A stretch of DNA of 64,000 nt, from the NCBI GenBank assembly GCA_963828505.1, contig CAWHFM010000008.1:1-64000 (forward strand), in the 5' to 3' direction. The notes under the pieces are model-generated. The model saw only the letters and a program-made list of their open reading frames with translations. It was not told where the DNA came from and did not search any database. The DNA comes from Bog-473 sp963828505 (GTDB taxonomy: Bacteria; Actinomycetota; Acidimicrobiia; Acidimicrobiales; RAAP-2). Numbering within the stretch: the first letter of the stretch is position 1; every line of letters starts with the position of its first letter. The position numbers and the translations under genes are program-made. Shown here piece by piece: positions 34,445-43,973 of the stretch.

Positions 34445-34558
34445 TCGGCCCTGCCGTGTCAGCCGCCGAATGCTGAGTCGTTCTGGACCTGTCCTCGCTC
34501 GACACACTGGGCTGCGCCTTTTCGGTTCCTCTCTCCCGCCAGCGGCACGTGAGCTTGC

Positions 34559-36900
34559 ATGCCAGGCTTCTGTCCCCATGCCGATGGAGCGCGAGTCGGC
34601 CATGGCCAAGGCCCCGGCCAGTGCTCCGCTCGTGGCCCCCGCACCGCTGGCACCATCGGCCCCCGGCCCGGCCGCGCCAGGACCATCCGGGTCCACCCAA
34701 TCGTCAAGGCCGTCGCCCTGCCCAGCGCGCTTTTGGGACTCGCCGCGCTCGGACTCGGCCCACGAGCCGGCCTCGGACCGTGGTCGGCCGGGTCGATGGA
34801 ATCGGCGGGCGCCAGCTCCATCCCACTGCCCACGGCTGTCCCCTCAAAGGCGCCGAGCCCGGGAACCACGACGCCGGGCGGCCCCGAGCCCGCGTACCGG
34901 TGCGACTTCAACGTCGCCACCGATGCGTTCACCGGTGCCGGCGGCACGGCGTCAGCCATCGGGTGGGAGGGGGACTTCAACAGCGTCGTCACGTGTCTCG
35001 GCGGCACCTTCTTGGTCCAGGACGGTCCGCACGGGTACTTCCACAACGAAGGGTTCGGCATCTACGACGGGAGCCCCACCACGTGGAACGACGCGGACGG
35101 CTGGCTCCCGGCTCAAGTCACCACCTTCCACGACGACGGAGCGCGGGTCGCCATCACCGAGTTCGCCGACCGGATTGTCCTCCGCGGCGATCCCTACGTC
35201 GCGGTGTACAGCAGGGTCGCGGTGACCAACCCGACCGGACACCCGGTCGACGCGGATCCCCTGGCATCGCCCGACCTCGTCCCGATCGCGATGGGACCCG
35301 ACGTCGTCGCTCCCCACACGGTCTCATTTCACGATTACGTCGCCGCGACCGACCGCTTCGGCACGACTCACTCTTGGCCCAGCGCGACGGCGCTCGCGCA
35401 TGCCGGCACGTTCGACGAGCACTTCGCCCACATGAAAACGTTCTGGCAGCACCAGCTCGCGTCCATCGCCCGGCTCGAGCTCCCCGATCCGCAGATGGTG
35501 GACGCCTACGACAGTGGGTTCGTGGAGACACAGATCGCGCGCAGCGGGAATCATCTCGATACGGGCGTAAACGGCTACGAGAGCGAGTTCAGCCACGACG
35601 TGGTCGGGATCTTGACCAACCTGTTCACCCAGGGTGACTTCTCCGACGCGCACGCCCTCCTGACCGACGCGCGCGACGTGGTCGGGGATCCCACCCAGTA
35701 CGTGGACGGATTGTGGACCTACCCCCTGCCATGGGCCGTGTACCTCTTGGAGACCGGTGACCTGAAATTCGTCGAGGCGAACTTCGCCACCGACGGACCG
35801 CGCCGAGCAAGGCAGCCGAGCGTCGAGGCCGCCGCGCATGCCATCGCGGACGACCGGACGGGTCGCGGCGGCACCATGGAGGAGACCGACGATATCGACA
35901 CACAGGGCGAATGGACCCAGGACGACGAGGAGGCGCTGCTCGGTCTGGCTGCCTACGGCTATGTGGCCGCACGCGTCGGTAACCATGATCAGGCGGCGTG
36001 GGCCGGTCGCGAGTACCGGAGCCTGCTCAGCGCGACCGACGCCGCCCTCGCGTCCACGATCGCCGCCGATCACCTCGACTACCTCCCCTGTTCCCTGTTC
36101 CAGCCCAACGTCGACAACCGGTGCACCGACCCCGAGGACGCCAACTGGACGTCGCCCCTGAACATCTGGGCCTGGGAGGGCTCGCTGCTCGGGGCACCCG
36201 AGAGCGGGCCCCCGCTGACCATGATCGGCGCCACGTACGAATACGGCTTCGACCGCCTGCGGGGCACGCTCCCACCGGGTCGACCGGCGGGTTCGCGCCC
36301 GATCTCTATGCCAGCGTCTACGACGCCGCCCAGGGATCGGCGGGGCTGGCCGCACCCGAGCCCGACTTCCGCGACCAGGGCATCGTCGACTACGAGTTCA
36401 TGATCTCTCACACCCAAAGCGGCCCCTACTCGTGGTGGGAGAGCGTGAGCCCCCCGGCGCCCTCCCCCTGGGTCGGCACGCACCCGGCCGGCGGGCAGGG
36501 TTCGTCGCCTCACGCCTGGGGTCTGGCCGGCGCCGACAAGGTCCTGCTCGATTCGCTCGTCGCCCAGCGCACCGACGGTGACCTCGTGGTCGGGCGCGGG
36601 GTCCCGCCATCCTGGATTCGTCCGGGCGCGACCGTCTCGGTCACGAACTTCCCGACGACCGATGGGCACCGCGTCGCGCTGAAGTTCACCTCCGCCTTCA
36701 GAGCAGGCCGCGTCGCGCTGACCTTCACCTTCGGCGGCTCGACCCCCGCCGGAGCGATCCTCCTCGAGCTCCCCTCGTTCGTCCACGACGTGGCGCGCAC
36801 GAGCGCCGGCAGCGTCGACGAGGCCACCGGGACGGTCACCATGGCGCCGTCCGTGCGTCGGGTCACCGTCGAGCTTCGATCGCCCCCGTCAGGATCCTGA
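34559..36900 (+). pseudogene. Secreted six-hairpin-glycosidase-like protein, split by a frameshift
   Basis: The first frame, open from ATG 34559, includes a hydrophobic stretch (PSALLGLAALGLGPRAGL), a beta-type region (GYFHNEGFGIYDGSPTTWND) and a long helical domain with MVDAYDSGFVETQIARSG, NGYESEFSHDVVGILTN and YVDGLWTYPLPWAVYLLETG, as in (alpha/alpha)6 glycosidases. Near 36268-36290 one base appears lost; the continuation is in another frame (FAPDLYASVYDAAQG, IVDYEFMISHTQSGPYSWWE) and ends at 36900 with a beta-rich C-terminal domain. Joined, it would be about 780 residues. The start is uncertain. Glycosidase assignment is tentative. The last 12 bases overlap the converging MDMPI gene. Confidence 0.6.
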
Positions 36901-37575
36901 ACCGGCGCCGGAGCCGGCGCCCCGGTCTGCGCCCGCGTCCGTGACTGCAGTCGCGCTCTCGGCGGAGCGAGACCCCGGTGCCGGCGGTGCTCGCCCATCC
37001 CACTCCGAAAGAGGCTCGCAGTGCCAGCGCCAGCGCGTCTGGAACGGCCGGCCCACCACGTGGGCGCGGCCGTTCGCCCACAGGAGCGTCTCCCACGGAT
37101 CGCCATCGACCGTGTGCCAGGGGTAGAGCCGGGCCAGCACCCCCGACGCCAACCGCTCGTCGCCCTTGAAGCTCCGGCCGAGTCCCGCCGCGGCGTCGGC
37201 CGCGTGCACCAACAGTTCGTCGCAGGCCATCGCGGCGAATCCTGAAGGGTCGGGAGACCCGAAGGGGTGGAACCCGCGCAGGTCGCCGGGCGCCGCATCG
37301 ATGCCGCACGCCAGGACCCTGGACCCGACCTCGATGCTGGTGAGGAGCTTCTCGTTCGGCACGTCGACGAGGACTTTGACATCGAAGGCCGCGTCGTCCT
37401 CCCGCCCACTCCACATATCGGCCGCGTACCACAGGGCGGCGTTGCCGGCGTGGGCCAACACCGAGGCGACAGTGAAGTCGAGGCCGGGGACCGGCGCCCC
37501 CCAGTCCTCGCCGAGCGCCGGCTCGAGCAGGGCACGGCACTGCTCGGCCGCCGACAACACGTCGTCGCCCGTCAT
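36889..37575 (-). CDS. Maleylpyruvate isomerase-family (mycothiol-dependent-like) protein
   Basis: A 228-residue protein of the DinB/MDMPI group. The N-terminal helix bundle has DFTVASVLAHAGNAALWYAA and, later, ACDELLVHAADAAAGLG. The two His-containing helices match the metal site of mycothiol-dependent enzymes (TIGR03083-type). A C-terminal WETLLWANGRAHVVGRPFQ domain follows, then a Gly/Ala/Asp-rich tail ending GAGSGAGSGS. Such proteins isomerise or transfer on mycothiol in actinobacteria; the substrate is open. The last 12 bases overlap the end of the glycosidase-like gene on the opposite strand. Confidence 0.86.
   Translation of the reverse strand: MTGDDVLSAAEQCRALLEPALGEDWGAPVPGLDFTVASVLAHAGNAALWYAADMWSGREDDAAFDVKVLVDVPNEKLLTSIEVGSRVLACGIDAAPGDLRGFHPFGSPDPSGFAAMACDELLVHAADAAAGLGRSFKGDERLASGVLARLYPWHTVDGDPWETLLWANGRAHVVGRPFQTRWRWHCEPLSEWDGRAPPAPGSRSAESATAVTDAGADRGAGSGAGSGS
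36904..36921. terminator. GC-rich hairpin at the converging gene ends
   Basis: GGCGCCGG at 36904-36911 and CCGGCGCC at 36914-36921 form a perfect 8-bp stem with a 2-base spacer, just past the stop of the glycosidase-like gene. It lies within the coding tail of the MDMPI gene, where it encodes part of the Gly/Ala/Ser repeat. There is no T tract, so termination is only suggested by position. Confidence 0.35.
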
Positions 37576-37722
37576 CGGCGCTCACCCTACCCAGACAGGA
37601 AAGGTCGATCGACCCCACGACGCACAATGGCACCCGCAACGGAGCACGGCCCCGGCACGGCCGCCGCATCCTGGCAGCGTCGAAGGCCGGCCAGTGCGCA
37701 GGCGAAGCCCGAAGCGGTCGAC

Positions 37723-38592
37723 TCAGACAGGGCCTACCGGCGAAGCACCCTTCACGCTCGTGCGGTACATCTCGCGGCGGGCACCTGGATAGTCGTTGAG
37801 CGCGTTGTGCATGGTGCAGCGGTTGTCCCAGATGGCCAGCGTCCGGGCGCTCCAGCGCAGCCGGCAGGTGAAGTTCTCGTTGATGCTGTGCCGGTACAGG
37901 TGGGAGAGCAGCCCGTCTGACTCCTCTTTCGACCATCCCGCGAAGCGAGTCGTGTACACCGGGTTGAGGTAGAGGGCGCAGCGGCCGGTCTCGGGGTGTC
38001 GGACCACCGCTGGGTGCACGTGCTCGGCAAAGGCGTCGTCCGATGGCGCGATGGCCATGGAGGAAAGACCCTTGAACCGGTCGAGCACGCCACCGGTGCC
38101 GTACGCCATCCCGGCGGAGTGCACGGCGCACAGGCCGTCGAGGATGCACCGCAGTCCCGATGAGAGGGTCTCGTAGGACAGGTACTGGTTGGACCACACC
38201 GTGTCCCCGCCGTGATCGGGTACCTCCCGCGCGTGCAAGAGCGTGTAGGCGGGAGGCGCAGGCAGGTAGCTGAGATCGCTATGCCATGCATTGGCGAAGT
38301 TGAGGACGTCGTCGCGCTCCTTGATCACGCGTATCACGTACGGCCGCCCCTCCATCGGATCGACGAACGGCGTCACGTCGCGCCCACCCAGCAGGTCGGT
38401 GACGCGCTCGAGATCGTCGAGGGCCAGCTCTTGATCGGGCAGGAAGACGACGAGGTGCTCCGACAGCACACGGCGGAGCCCGTCCAGCTGCGACGCCTCG
38501 GTGATCGCGGTCAGGTCGATCCCGGTGACGGTGGCGCCTAGGGCGCCCGCGACGCGATCGACCTCGAGTGGCCGGGCCGGGGCGCCCGCCAT
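37723..38592 (-). CDS. TauD/TfdA-family Fe(II)/2-oxoglutarate dioxygenase
   Basis: From ATG 38592 this is a 289-residue dioxygenase. The opening LEVDRVAGALGATVTGIDL is typical of the family. The iron site is His-x-Asp in NAWHSDLSYLPAPPA and the distal His in WDNRCTMHNALNDYPGARRE, where the Arg binds 2-oxoglutarate. Family members oxidise taurine, herbicides or other sulfonates/carboxylates. A TauE-type transporter is present at 26.3-27.2 kb but too far to link. It follows the amidohydrolase by 10 bases on the same strand, so the two are likely one operon. Confidence 0.9.
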   Translation of the reverse strand: MAGAPARPLEVDRVAGALGATVTGIDLTAITEASQLDGLRRVLSEHLVVFLPDQELALDDLERVTDLLGGRDVTPFVDPMEGRPYVIRVIKERDDVLNFANAWHSDLSYLPAPPAYTLLHAREVPDHGGDTVWSNQYLSYETLSSGLRCILDGLCAVHSAGMAYGTGGVLDRFKGLSSMAIAPSDDAFAEHVHPAVVRHPETGRCALYLNPVYTTRFAGWSKEESDGLLSHLYRHSINENFTCRLRWSARTLAIWDNRCTMHNALNDYPGARREMYRTSVKGASPVGPV

Positions 38593-38602
38593 CCCTCCAG
38601 CC

Positions 38603-39733
38603 TCAGGCCAGGCCGAGCAGCTCGGCGCCGTTACGCCAGAAGAAGCGATCGCGGGTGGACTCGTCGAACGAGGACACGGCGTCCGCGAAGGCGTCGAACG
38701 GTCGCTTGCCCCCCTCCGGGTGCGGATAGTCGGTGGAGAACATGAGGAGGTCCGGTCCGCACTGCTCCAGCAACCAAGCCGTGTCCTCGAAGGGGAACGG
38801 GGTGAAGCGAACCTGGCGACGCAGGTACTCCGACGGTTTGAGCGAGAGCGAGCGCAGGACCGACTCGAACTTCGAGAACGAACGATGGGCATGATCGACG
38901 TTGCGCAGCATTCCCGGCACCCACGTCGCGCCGAGCTCTATGGCGGCGCCTCGCAGCTCGGGATGGCGCTCGAATACCCCGTCGAGCGCCATGCATGCCA
39001 GAAAGCGCTCTGGCGAGTGGTGCAGAACGGGAAAGTCCTTCGACCGCAGGTTCTCTCCGCCGCCGAGCCAGTCCTTGGGTCGCGGCAGCCCGTTGTTGTG
39101 GAAGGCGCGAGGCAGAAGCTTGCCACCCCCGACGTGCAGCACGAAGGGCACTCGCGCCGAAGCAAGGGACGACCACACGGGGTCCAGATCGACATGGGTG
39201 GGTGAGAAGTCACCTGGTGCGTCGGAGGGCACCCAGACCGCGGCTACGCCCGCTTCGAGCGCCTCCTCGAGCGTGGCGACGGCGCGTTCGGGATTGTTGA
39301 GGGGCAGATAGCCCACTGGCTTCAGCCTGGGGTCGGAGGCGCACCACGACACCATGGCGCGGTTGAGTGCCGCCGTCCCGCCATAGAGGAGGTCCGGATC
39401 CTTGCTCCGAGCGAAATGCGCCAGGGCGAAGGTGGGAAAGACGAGCTGCGCGGAGATCCCGAGCGCGTCAAGCACCTTTGAGCGGACGCCGGCGTCGAGT
39501 GCACCCGGGGCCATCCAGCCCTTCGGACCGCTCAGGACCTCGGGGCCGATCTCCTGATGCCGATGGGACTCCCAGAGGTCGGGAAGGCTCGCCATCAGGT
39601 CGGCAGCACCGGCACCCGCGCCTGCCAGGCCGAGCGGTTCGAGCCGCTCGCCCAGGTCCGTCCCGGCGAATCCGGCCAACCAGTCCGGCGTCTCCATCAA
39701 ATGGCTGTCAGCATCGAAGAACGCGGTGTCCAT
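38603..39733 (-). CDS. Amidohydrolase_2-family metal-dependent hydrolase
   Basis: From ATG 39733, behind AGGGGG, this is a 376-residue TIM-barrel enzyme of the ACMSD/amidohydrolase_2 family. Metal ligands appear in FFDADSHLMETP, VPFVLHVGGGKLLP and the late FSTDYPHPEGGKRP with its catalytic Asp. The C-terminal FFWRNGAELLGLA is the usual 'GxNAxxLyxL' ending. Members decarboxylate or hydrolyse small aromatic or carboxylic compounds. The tight spacing to the TauD-type gene suggests a common catabolic pathway. The substrate cannot be named. Confidence 0.88.
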   Translation of the reverse strand: MDTAFFDADSHLMETPDWLAGFAGTDLGERLEPLGLAGAGAGAADLMASLPDLWESHRHQEIGPEVLSGPKGWMAPGALDAGVRSKVLDALGISAQLVFPTFALAHFARSKDPDLLYGGTAALNRAMVSWCASDPRLKPVGYLPLNNPERAVATLEEALEAGVAAVWVPSDAPGDFSPTHVDLDPVWSSLASARVPFVLHVGGGKLLPRAFHNNGLPRPKDWLGGGENLRSKDFPVLHHSPERFLACMALDGVFERHPELRGAAIELGATWVPGMLRNVDHAHRSFSKFESVLRSLSLKPSEYLRRQVRFTPFPFEDTAWLLEQCGPDLLMFSTDYPHPEGGKRPFDAFADAVSSFDESTRDRFFWRNGAELLGLA

Positions 39734-39973
39734 ATGGCCCCCTGGCATCGAACGCATTTCGACGCCTAGCGTAGACCCGTAAGTCCGTCGGCCCTGGTCC
39801 GCTCAGCTTGGACCTGGAGCTCGCGACCTGGCGGAGCGGGTTCCGCCCACCCGCAACGCACAGGCAACTTTTATGGTGCTCATATCTTTCTCTGACCTGG
39901 CGTGAAGACTCCGGGTGTCCAATGGCGCCATGAGACTCCCTGCGACAGGCGGGGATCGGACGGAGGACCCCGA

Positions 39974-41818
39974 ATGCACGAGGACAAGCAGGACCAGACG
40001 CCGCAGAGCGCGGGCAGGCCGGACATGGAGTACACCTCCGACGCCGTAGTCCCCGAGGACCCGGCGCAGGCCATCGCCCTCCCGGCAGAGACTCCCGCTT
40101 CGCGACAGGAACCAGAGTCGTCGTCGCCGGCACAGGCCATCGCCCTTCCGGCGGAGACCCCGACTGCCCCACAGCAGCCAGAAGTGATTCCCCCGGCCCA
40201 GCCGGACACGCCGCCGCTTGGCCTCTCTCAGGGCATCGCAGCAGGCACGTATTCAATGGGCGCCTTGGCGGGCACCCCGGTCCCGGGCGCAGCAGCCGCA
40301 CCTTCTACGAGCTCCGACGCGCCGTACGGCGCCGGTTACGGTGCCGGCACCGGCTACGGCACGGGGTACCCGTACGGTGGTGCCGGGTTCGCGGGACCTC
40401 CGACCCAGCCCTCCGCCCCGGGCTGGTACACGCCTGGCGCGGGTGGCGCCGCCCCAGCCGCCAAACCCGACCACCGACTGCGCAACGCGCTGGTGGTCGG
40501 CGGGGCCGCGGCCGTCCTCCTGGCCGCCGGTGTGGGCATCGGCCACGCCGCGTGGAGCGCGGGCTCGTCCAACCCGTCCGCTGCGCCGGCCTCGGGCAGC
40601 GCCCAGCTTCCGCTCCGCTCCGGCGGCACCGGTTCGGGCAACGGCACCGGTGGCTCGGCGAACGGATCGCCCTTCGGCGGCACCTTCGGAAACTCGGGCA
40701 ACACCGGCAACTCCGGCGGATCGAGCAGTTCCGGCTCCTCCGGACCGAGCGACGTCAACGCGATCGCGTCGAAGGTCGACCCGGGCCTGGTCGACATCAA
40801 CACGACGGTTGGCTACCAGGGTGAGCAGGCCGCGGGCACCGGCATCGTCCTCAGCTCCAACGGCGTCATCCTCACCAACAACCACGTGATCGACGGCGCC
40901 ACGAGCATCAGCGTGACCGACGTCGGGAACAAGAAGACATACACCGCAAAGGTGGTCGGCTACGACCGCACGAAGGACATCGCCGTGCTCGAGCTCAACA
41001 ACGCATCGGGCCTCCAGACGGCATCGCTTGACAGCTCGGGCGTCTCCGTCGGCGAGGACGTCGTCGGGATCGGAAACGCCGGGGGCACCGGCGGAACGCC
41101 GAGCGCGGCCGGCGGCACCATCACGGCTCTCAACCAGTCGATCACCGCCAGCGACGAGGGCGACGGGACGTCGGAGCAGCTGAGCGGCCTGATCGAGACC
41201 AACGCGGACATCCAGCCCGGCGACTCGGGCGGTTCGCTCGTGAACTCCTCGGGCCAGGTCGTCGGCATCGACACCGCAGCCTCGGCCGGATTCTCGTTCC
41301 AGTCGAGCGGCGGTCAGGGTTACGCCATCCCGATCTCCACGGCGACCTCCATCGCCAAAGCGATCGTGGCCGGTGACTCGTCGGCGACCGTCCACATCGG
41401 GACGACGGCTTTCCTGGGGGTTGAGATCAGCCCGTCCGGCTCGTCGAACTCCTCGTCCTCGGGCGGGTTGGGCGGCGGCTTCGGTGGGATCTTCGGCAAC
41501 TCGGGGAACACCGGCAACTCGGGGAACACCGGCAACTCGGGGAACACCGGCAACTCGGGCAACTCGGGCAACTCCGGGTCGAGCGTGACCGGCGCCGCCA
41601 TCGTGGGCGTCGTGACCAACGGGCCCGCGCAGGAGGCCGGACTGGGCCAGGGTGACACGATCACCTCGCTCGGGGGCAAGACGATCACCTCGGCCAACGC
41701 CCTGACCACACAGATGAGCACCTACCACCCGGGCGACAAGGTGACGGTCGGATGGACCGACTCGTCGGGCACGGCGCACACCGCCACGGTGCAGCTGAGC
41801 TCCGGGCCGCCGCAATAG
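39974..41818 (+). CDS. HtrA-type membrane-anchored serine protease with PDZ domain
   Basis: From ATG 39974, behind CGGAGGA, this is 614 residues. Residues 1-165 are Pro/Ala/Gly/Tyr-rich cytoplasmic sequence with two AQAIALPAETP copies. A membrane span lies at 171-192. An Asn/Gly/Ser linker (217-258) leads to the trypsin-like domain with His304 (TNNHVID), Asp335 (TKDIAVLEL) and Ser418 (PGDSGGSLV). The PDZ domain (about 475-605) is interrupted by a GNSGNT repeat between FLGVEISPS and GAAIVGVVTNGPAQEAGLGQ. HtrA proteases act on misfolded or secreted proteins outside the membrane. A perfect hairpin follows the gene. Confidence 0.91.
   Translation: MHEDKQDQTPQSAGRPDMEYTSDAVVPEDPAQAIALPAETPASRQEPESSSPAQAIALPAETPTAPQQPEVIPPAQPDTPPLGLSQGIAAGTYSMGALAGTPVPGAAAAPSTSSDAPYGAGYGAGTGYGTGYPYGGAGFAGPPTQPSAPGWYTPGAGGAAPAAKPDHRLRNALVVGGAAAVLLAAGVGIGHAAWSAGSSNPSAAPASGSAQLPLRSGGTGSGNGTGGSANGSPFGGTFGNSGNTGNSGGSSSSGSSGPSDVNAIASKVDPGLVDINTTVGYQGEQAAGTGIVLSSNGVILTNNHVIDGATSISVTDVGNKKTYTAKVVGYDRTKDIAVLELNNASGLQTASLDSSGVSVGEDVVGIGNAGGTGGTPSAAGGTITALNQSITASDEGDGTSEQLSGLIETNADIQPGDSGGSLVNSSGQVVGIDTAASAGFSFQSSGGQGYAIPISTATSIAKAIVAGDSSATVHIGTTAFLGVEISPSGSSNSSSSGGLGGGFGGIFGNSGNTGNSGNTGNSGNTGNSGNSGNSGSSVTGAAIVGVVTNGPAQEAGLGQGDTITSLGGKTITSANALTTQMSTYHPGDKVTVGWTDSSGTAHTATVQLSSGPPQ
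41495..41577. repeat. 18-bp tandem repeat encoding GNSGNT units in the PDZ domain
   Basis: GGCAACTCGGGGAACACC is repeated three times from 41495, followed by shorter GGCAACTCG units. The translated insert is Gly-Asn-Ser-Gly-Asn-Thr and falls in a surface loop of the PDZ domain. A related shorter copy occurs in the linker before the protease domain (about 40690). Confidence 0.9.
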
Positions 41819-41866
41819 CCGAACCTCAGAACAACGCGGACGGCCTACAGGCCCCCGCCACGTTCC

Positions 41867-41904
41867 ACACCGATGGCCGGGGCATGTGCCCCGGCCATCG
41901 GTGT
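41867..41904. terminator. Perfect 18-bp hairpin after the HtrA gene
   Basis: The arm ACACCGATGGCCGGGGCA (41867-41884) is perfectly complementary to 41887-41904 with only TG between. The last few bases after it are TCTCTAC, so the T tract is weak, but the stem is very stable. It lies 48 bases past the HtrA stop and before the patatin gene, so it most likely ends HtrA transcription. Confidence 0.75.
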
Positions 41905-42063
41905 CTCTACGTACCGACTCGTCTCCGGGTTTCGAATCGCGCTGCCGCGCCTCTCCCCAATGACCCTGGTACAGACCTGGTGCTCTCGTTAGGATCGCCC
42001 GGGTCGCGAGCCGGCGTCATCGGCTCGCCGAACGTGCCCGCCGATGCGACAAGGGGACCGACC

Positions 42064-43308
42064 ATGACCACAACCGAGTCAGTTCCGTCGGCGCAGGGGA
42101 TCGTCGTCGACGTCAACGCCGAATACGGTTACTCCCGCCCTTCTGAGCTCCAAGCCAATTTTGAGGCGGCGGCGGCGCGGCTCCTCGCCAACGACGCCGC
42201 CCCTGGTCCGAAGCCAAGCGGGCTCGTGGCCGACCTGGCCATCGAAGGGGGTGGGGTGAAGGGGATCGGCATCGTCGGCGCCGTGTCGGTACTGGCCGAG
42301 GCCGGCTACCAGTTCCAGCGGATCGCGGGATCGAGCGCCGGCGCCATCGCGGCATCGCTCATCGCGTCGATGACCAAGGCCGGCGCCCCCATGTCTGGAC
42401 TGAAGGCATCGCTCGAGTCGTTCAAGTTCGGTGACGTGATGACCAAGGGACCGATGCACCGGTTCCTCGACCACTTCGGCAAGAAGGGCGACGACCTCGC
42501 CGATGCCGCCATCCTGACCCATGAGACGGGCATCTACTCGGGTGACTACATCGAGAACTGGATCGAGTCGGCGCTGGGCCACCTCGGGGTCGGGACCTTC
42601 GCCGACCTGAAGCTCACCGAGGCGGACGATCCGGACATGAGCCTGCCGGAGGATCGCTGCTACCGCCTCGTTGTGCACACGGCCGACATCACACGCGGTC
42701 AGCTCGTCCACCTCCCGTGGGACTACGGCTACTACGGCGCGCCCGCCGACGAGCAGAACGTGGCGAACGCGGTGCGAGCGTCGATGTCGATCCCCTTCTT
42801 CTTCGACCCGGTGACCTTCAGCGCCAATCAGGCCGATGTCGAGCTCCCCGCTCCTAACGGCACGACGATCAGAACGCACTACGACGCCGGGACCGTGACC
42901 TGGGTCGACGGAGGCATGCTGCGCAACTTTCCCATCGATGCCTTCGAGCGGGAGGACGGGCGACCTGCCCGGTGGCCCACGATCGGCATCAAGCTGTCGT
43001 CACTGCAGACTGCCTATGGCCCGACCGAGGCCGTGACGACGTCGTTCGAGGTGGCGCGCCACTGTCTCAAGACCATGATGAACGAATGGGACGCCTATAG
43101 CATCGACGGCGCGACCGCCGGCCGGACGATCTTCGTCGACCACGGCTCGGTCGGGACTACCGATTTCGACATCACCCAGGTGCAGCAGGACCAGCTGTTC
43201 TTGAACGGCGTAGCCGCGGCGACCTCGTTCGTGATTGAGATGGGTGGCCGTGGCGGGGTTCCGAGGACCGCCGCGGAGGCTGCAGCGATTCGCCGCAACG
43301 CCGGCTGA
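42064..43308 (+). CDS. Patatin-like phospholipase
   Basis: A 414-residue protein from ATG 42064. The patatin signature is complete: oxyanion loop GGGVKG (62-67), nucleophile elbow GSSAG with Ser91, and the catalytic Asp282 in WVDGG. The substrate-side segment ETGIYSGDYIENWIESALG is typical. Patatins hydrolyse acyl groups from phospholipids. There is no signal peptide, so it acts in the cytoplasm or is secreted by another route. Upstream frame openings are not used because a strong hairpin separates it from the HtrA gene. Confidence 0.89.
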   Translation: MTTTESVPSAQGIVVDVNAEYGYSRPSELQANFEAAAARLLANDAAPGPKPSGLVADLAIEGGGVKGIGIVGAVSVLAEAGYQFQRIAGSSAGAIAASLIASMTKAGAPMSGLKASLESFKFGDVMTKGPMHRFLDHFGKKGDDLADAAILTHETGIYSGDYIENWIESALGHLGVGTFADLKLTEADDPDMSLPEDRCYRLVVHTADITRGQLVHLPWDYGYYGAPADEQNVANAVRASMSIPFFFDPVTFSANQADVELPAPNGTTIRTHYDAGTVTWVDGGMLRNFPIDAFEREDGRPARWPTIGIKLSSLQTAYGPTEAVTTSFEVARHCLKTMMNEWDAYSIDGATAGRTIFVDHGSVGTTDFDITQVQQDQLFLNGVAAATSFVIEMGGRGGVPRTAAEAAAIRRNAG

Positions 43309-43340
43309 GGACCCGATCGGAGGACGGTTCCGAACCGGCC

Positions 43341-43682
43341 TCAGGGTCGCCCGGCGGCGATCCAGCTCTTCACCCGGTCGTCGCTGATACGCCGGGCGGT
43401 CGGCATGCTGGCCCAGGACCTCAGCCGGGTTTTCTCTTCGTCCTCGAGCTGAGAGTAGAGCGTCCGCTCGGCACTGGCCGAGCGTGTCGCTCGCGTCCGT
43501 CCCGATGCGCCGGCTACCCGGCCTTTCTCCGCGAAGGGTCGGATTGCTTCACGCAGGCGGATCGCATTCGCAGTGCTCAGGTCGATTTCGTATGCGGTTC
43601 CGTCGAGGGAGAAATACACCGTCTCGTCCGCATCACCGCCGTCGATGTCGTCCGTCAGCCTCACAATCACGGTCTTTGCCAT
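43341..43682 (-). CDS. lsr2: Lsr2-family nucleoid-associated protein, variant DNA-binding loop
   Basis: This 113-residue protein has the Lsr2 dimerisation domain: KTVIVRLTDDIDGGDADETV, then YFSLDGTAYEIDLSTANAIR and LREAIRPFAEKGR. After a basic linker, the C-terminal part is RSWASMPTARRISDDRVKSW followed by IAAGRP. Known Lsr2 proteins bind A/T-rich minor grooves through an Arg-Gly-Arg motif at this place; here the aligned residues read Ala-Arg-Arg. This may be a paralogue with altered binding. Lsr2 silences horizontally acquired genes in actinobacteria. Start ATG 43682; single gene. Confidence 0.86.
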   Translation of the reverse strand: MAKTVIVRLTDDIDGGDADETVYFSLDGTAYEIDLSTANAIRLREAIRPFAEKGRVAGASGRTRATRSASAERTLYSQLEDEEKTRLRSWASMPTARRISDDRVKSWIAAGRP

Positions 43683-43973
43683 GGCGTCATAGTGTCACAG
43701 CCGCTGCCCGCCAGTCGGTGGCCGGCGGGGTCCAATGCCAGGCGCCGCCGGGTGTCCGGGCGCCGGTTTTCGTCGCACTGACGCTCGTGGAAAGCGGTTC
43801 GAGGCGCTGCACCGTGCGCCGTGACCATTAGGGTGAGGCGTGCTTCGACGCGCCCGGTTCGGCCCTTGTTCCCCCTCCGTCGAACCAAGGCGCGTCGAGG
43901 CGCGTCCAGTCGCGTCCTGGGCGGTTCCAGGTCCGTGTCACCGGTCGACCGCATCGAAGGGCACAATGAGCCG

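Noticed and set aside
41495..41577. Regular repeats considered as a CRISPR array
   Set aside because: Units are 18 bp, contiguous and in frame with a Gly/Asn/Ser-rich protein; there are no spacers and no cas genes.
39902..41815. Long open frames antisense to the HtrA gene
   Set aside because: They come from the Gly/Ser/Thr codon bias of the HtrA gene; products are Val/Arg/Asp-rich without domains and there is no ribosome-binding site.
41752..42063. In-frame upstream extension of the patatin gene
   Set aside because: It crosses the strong hairpin at 41867-41904 and the end of the HtrA gene, and its product is not patatin-like.
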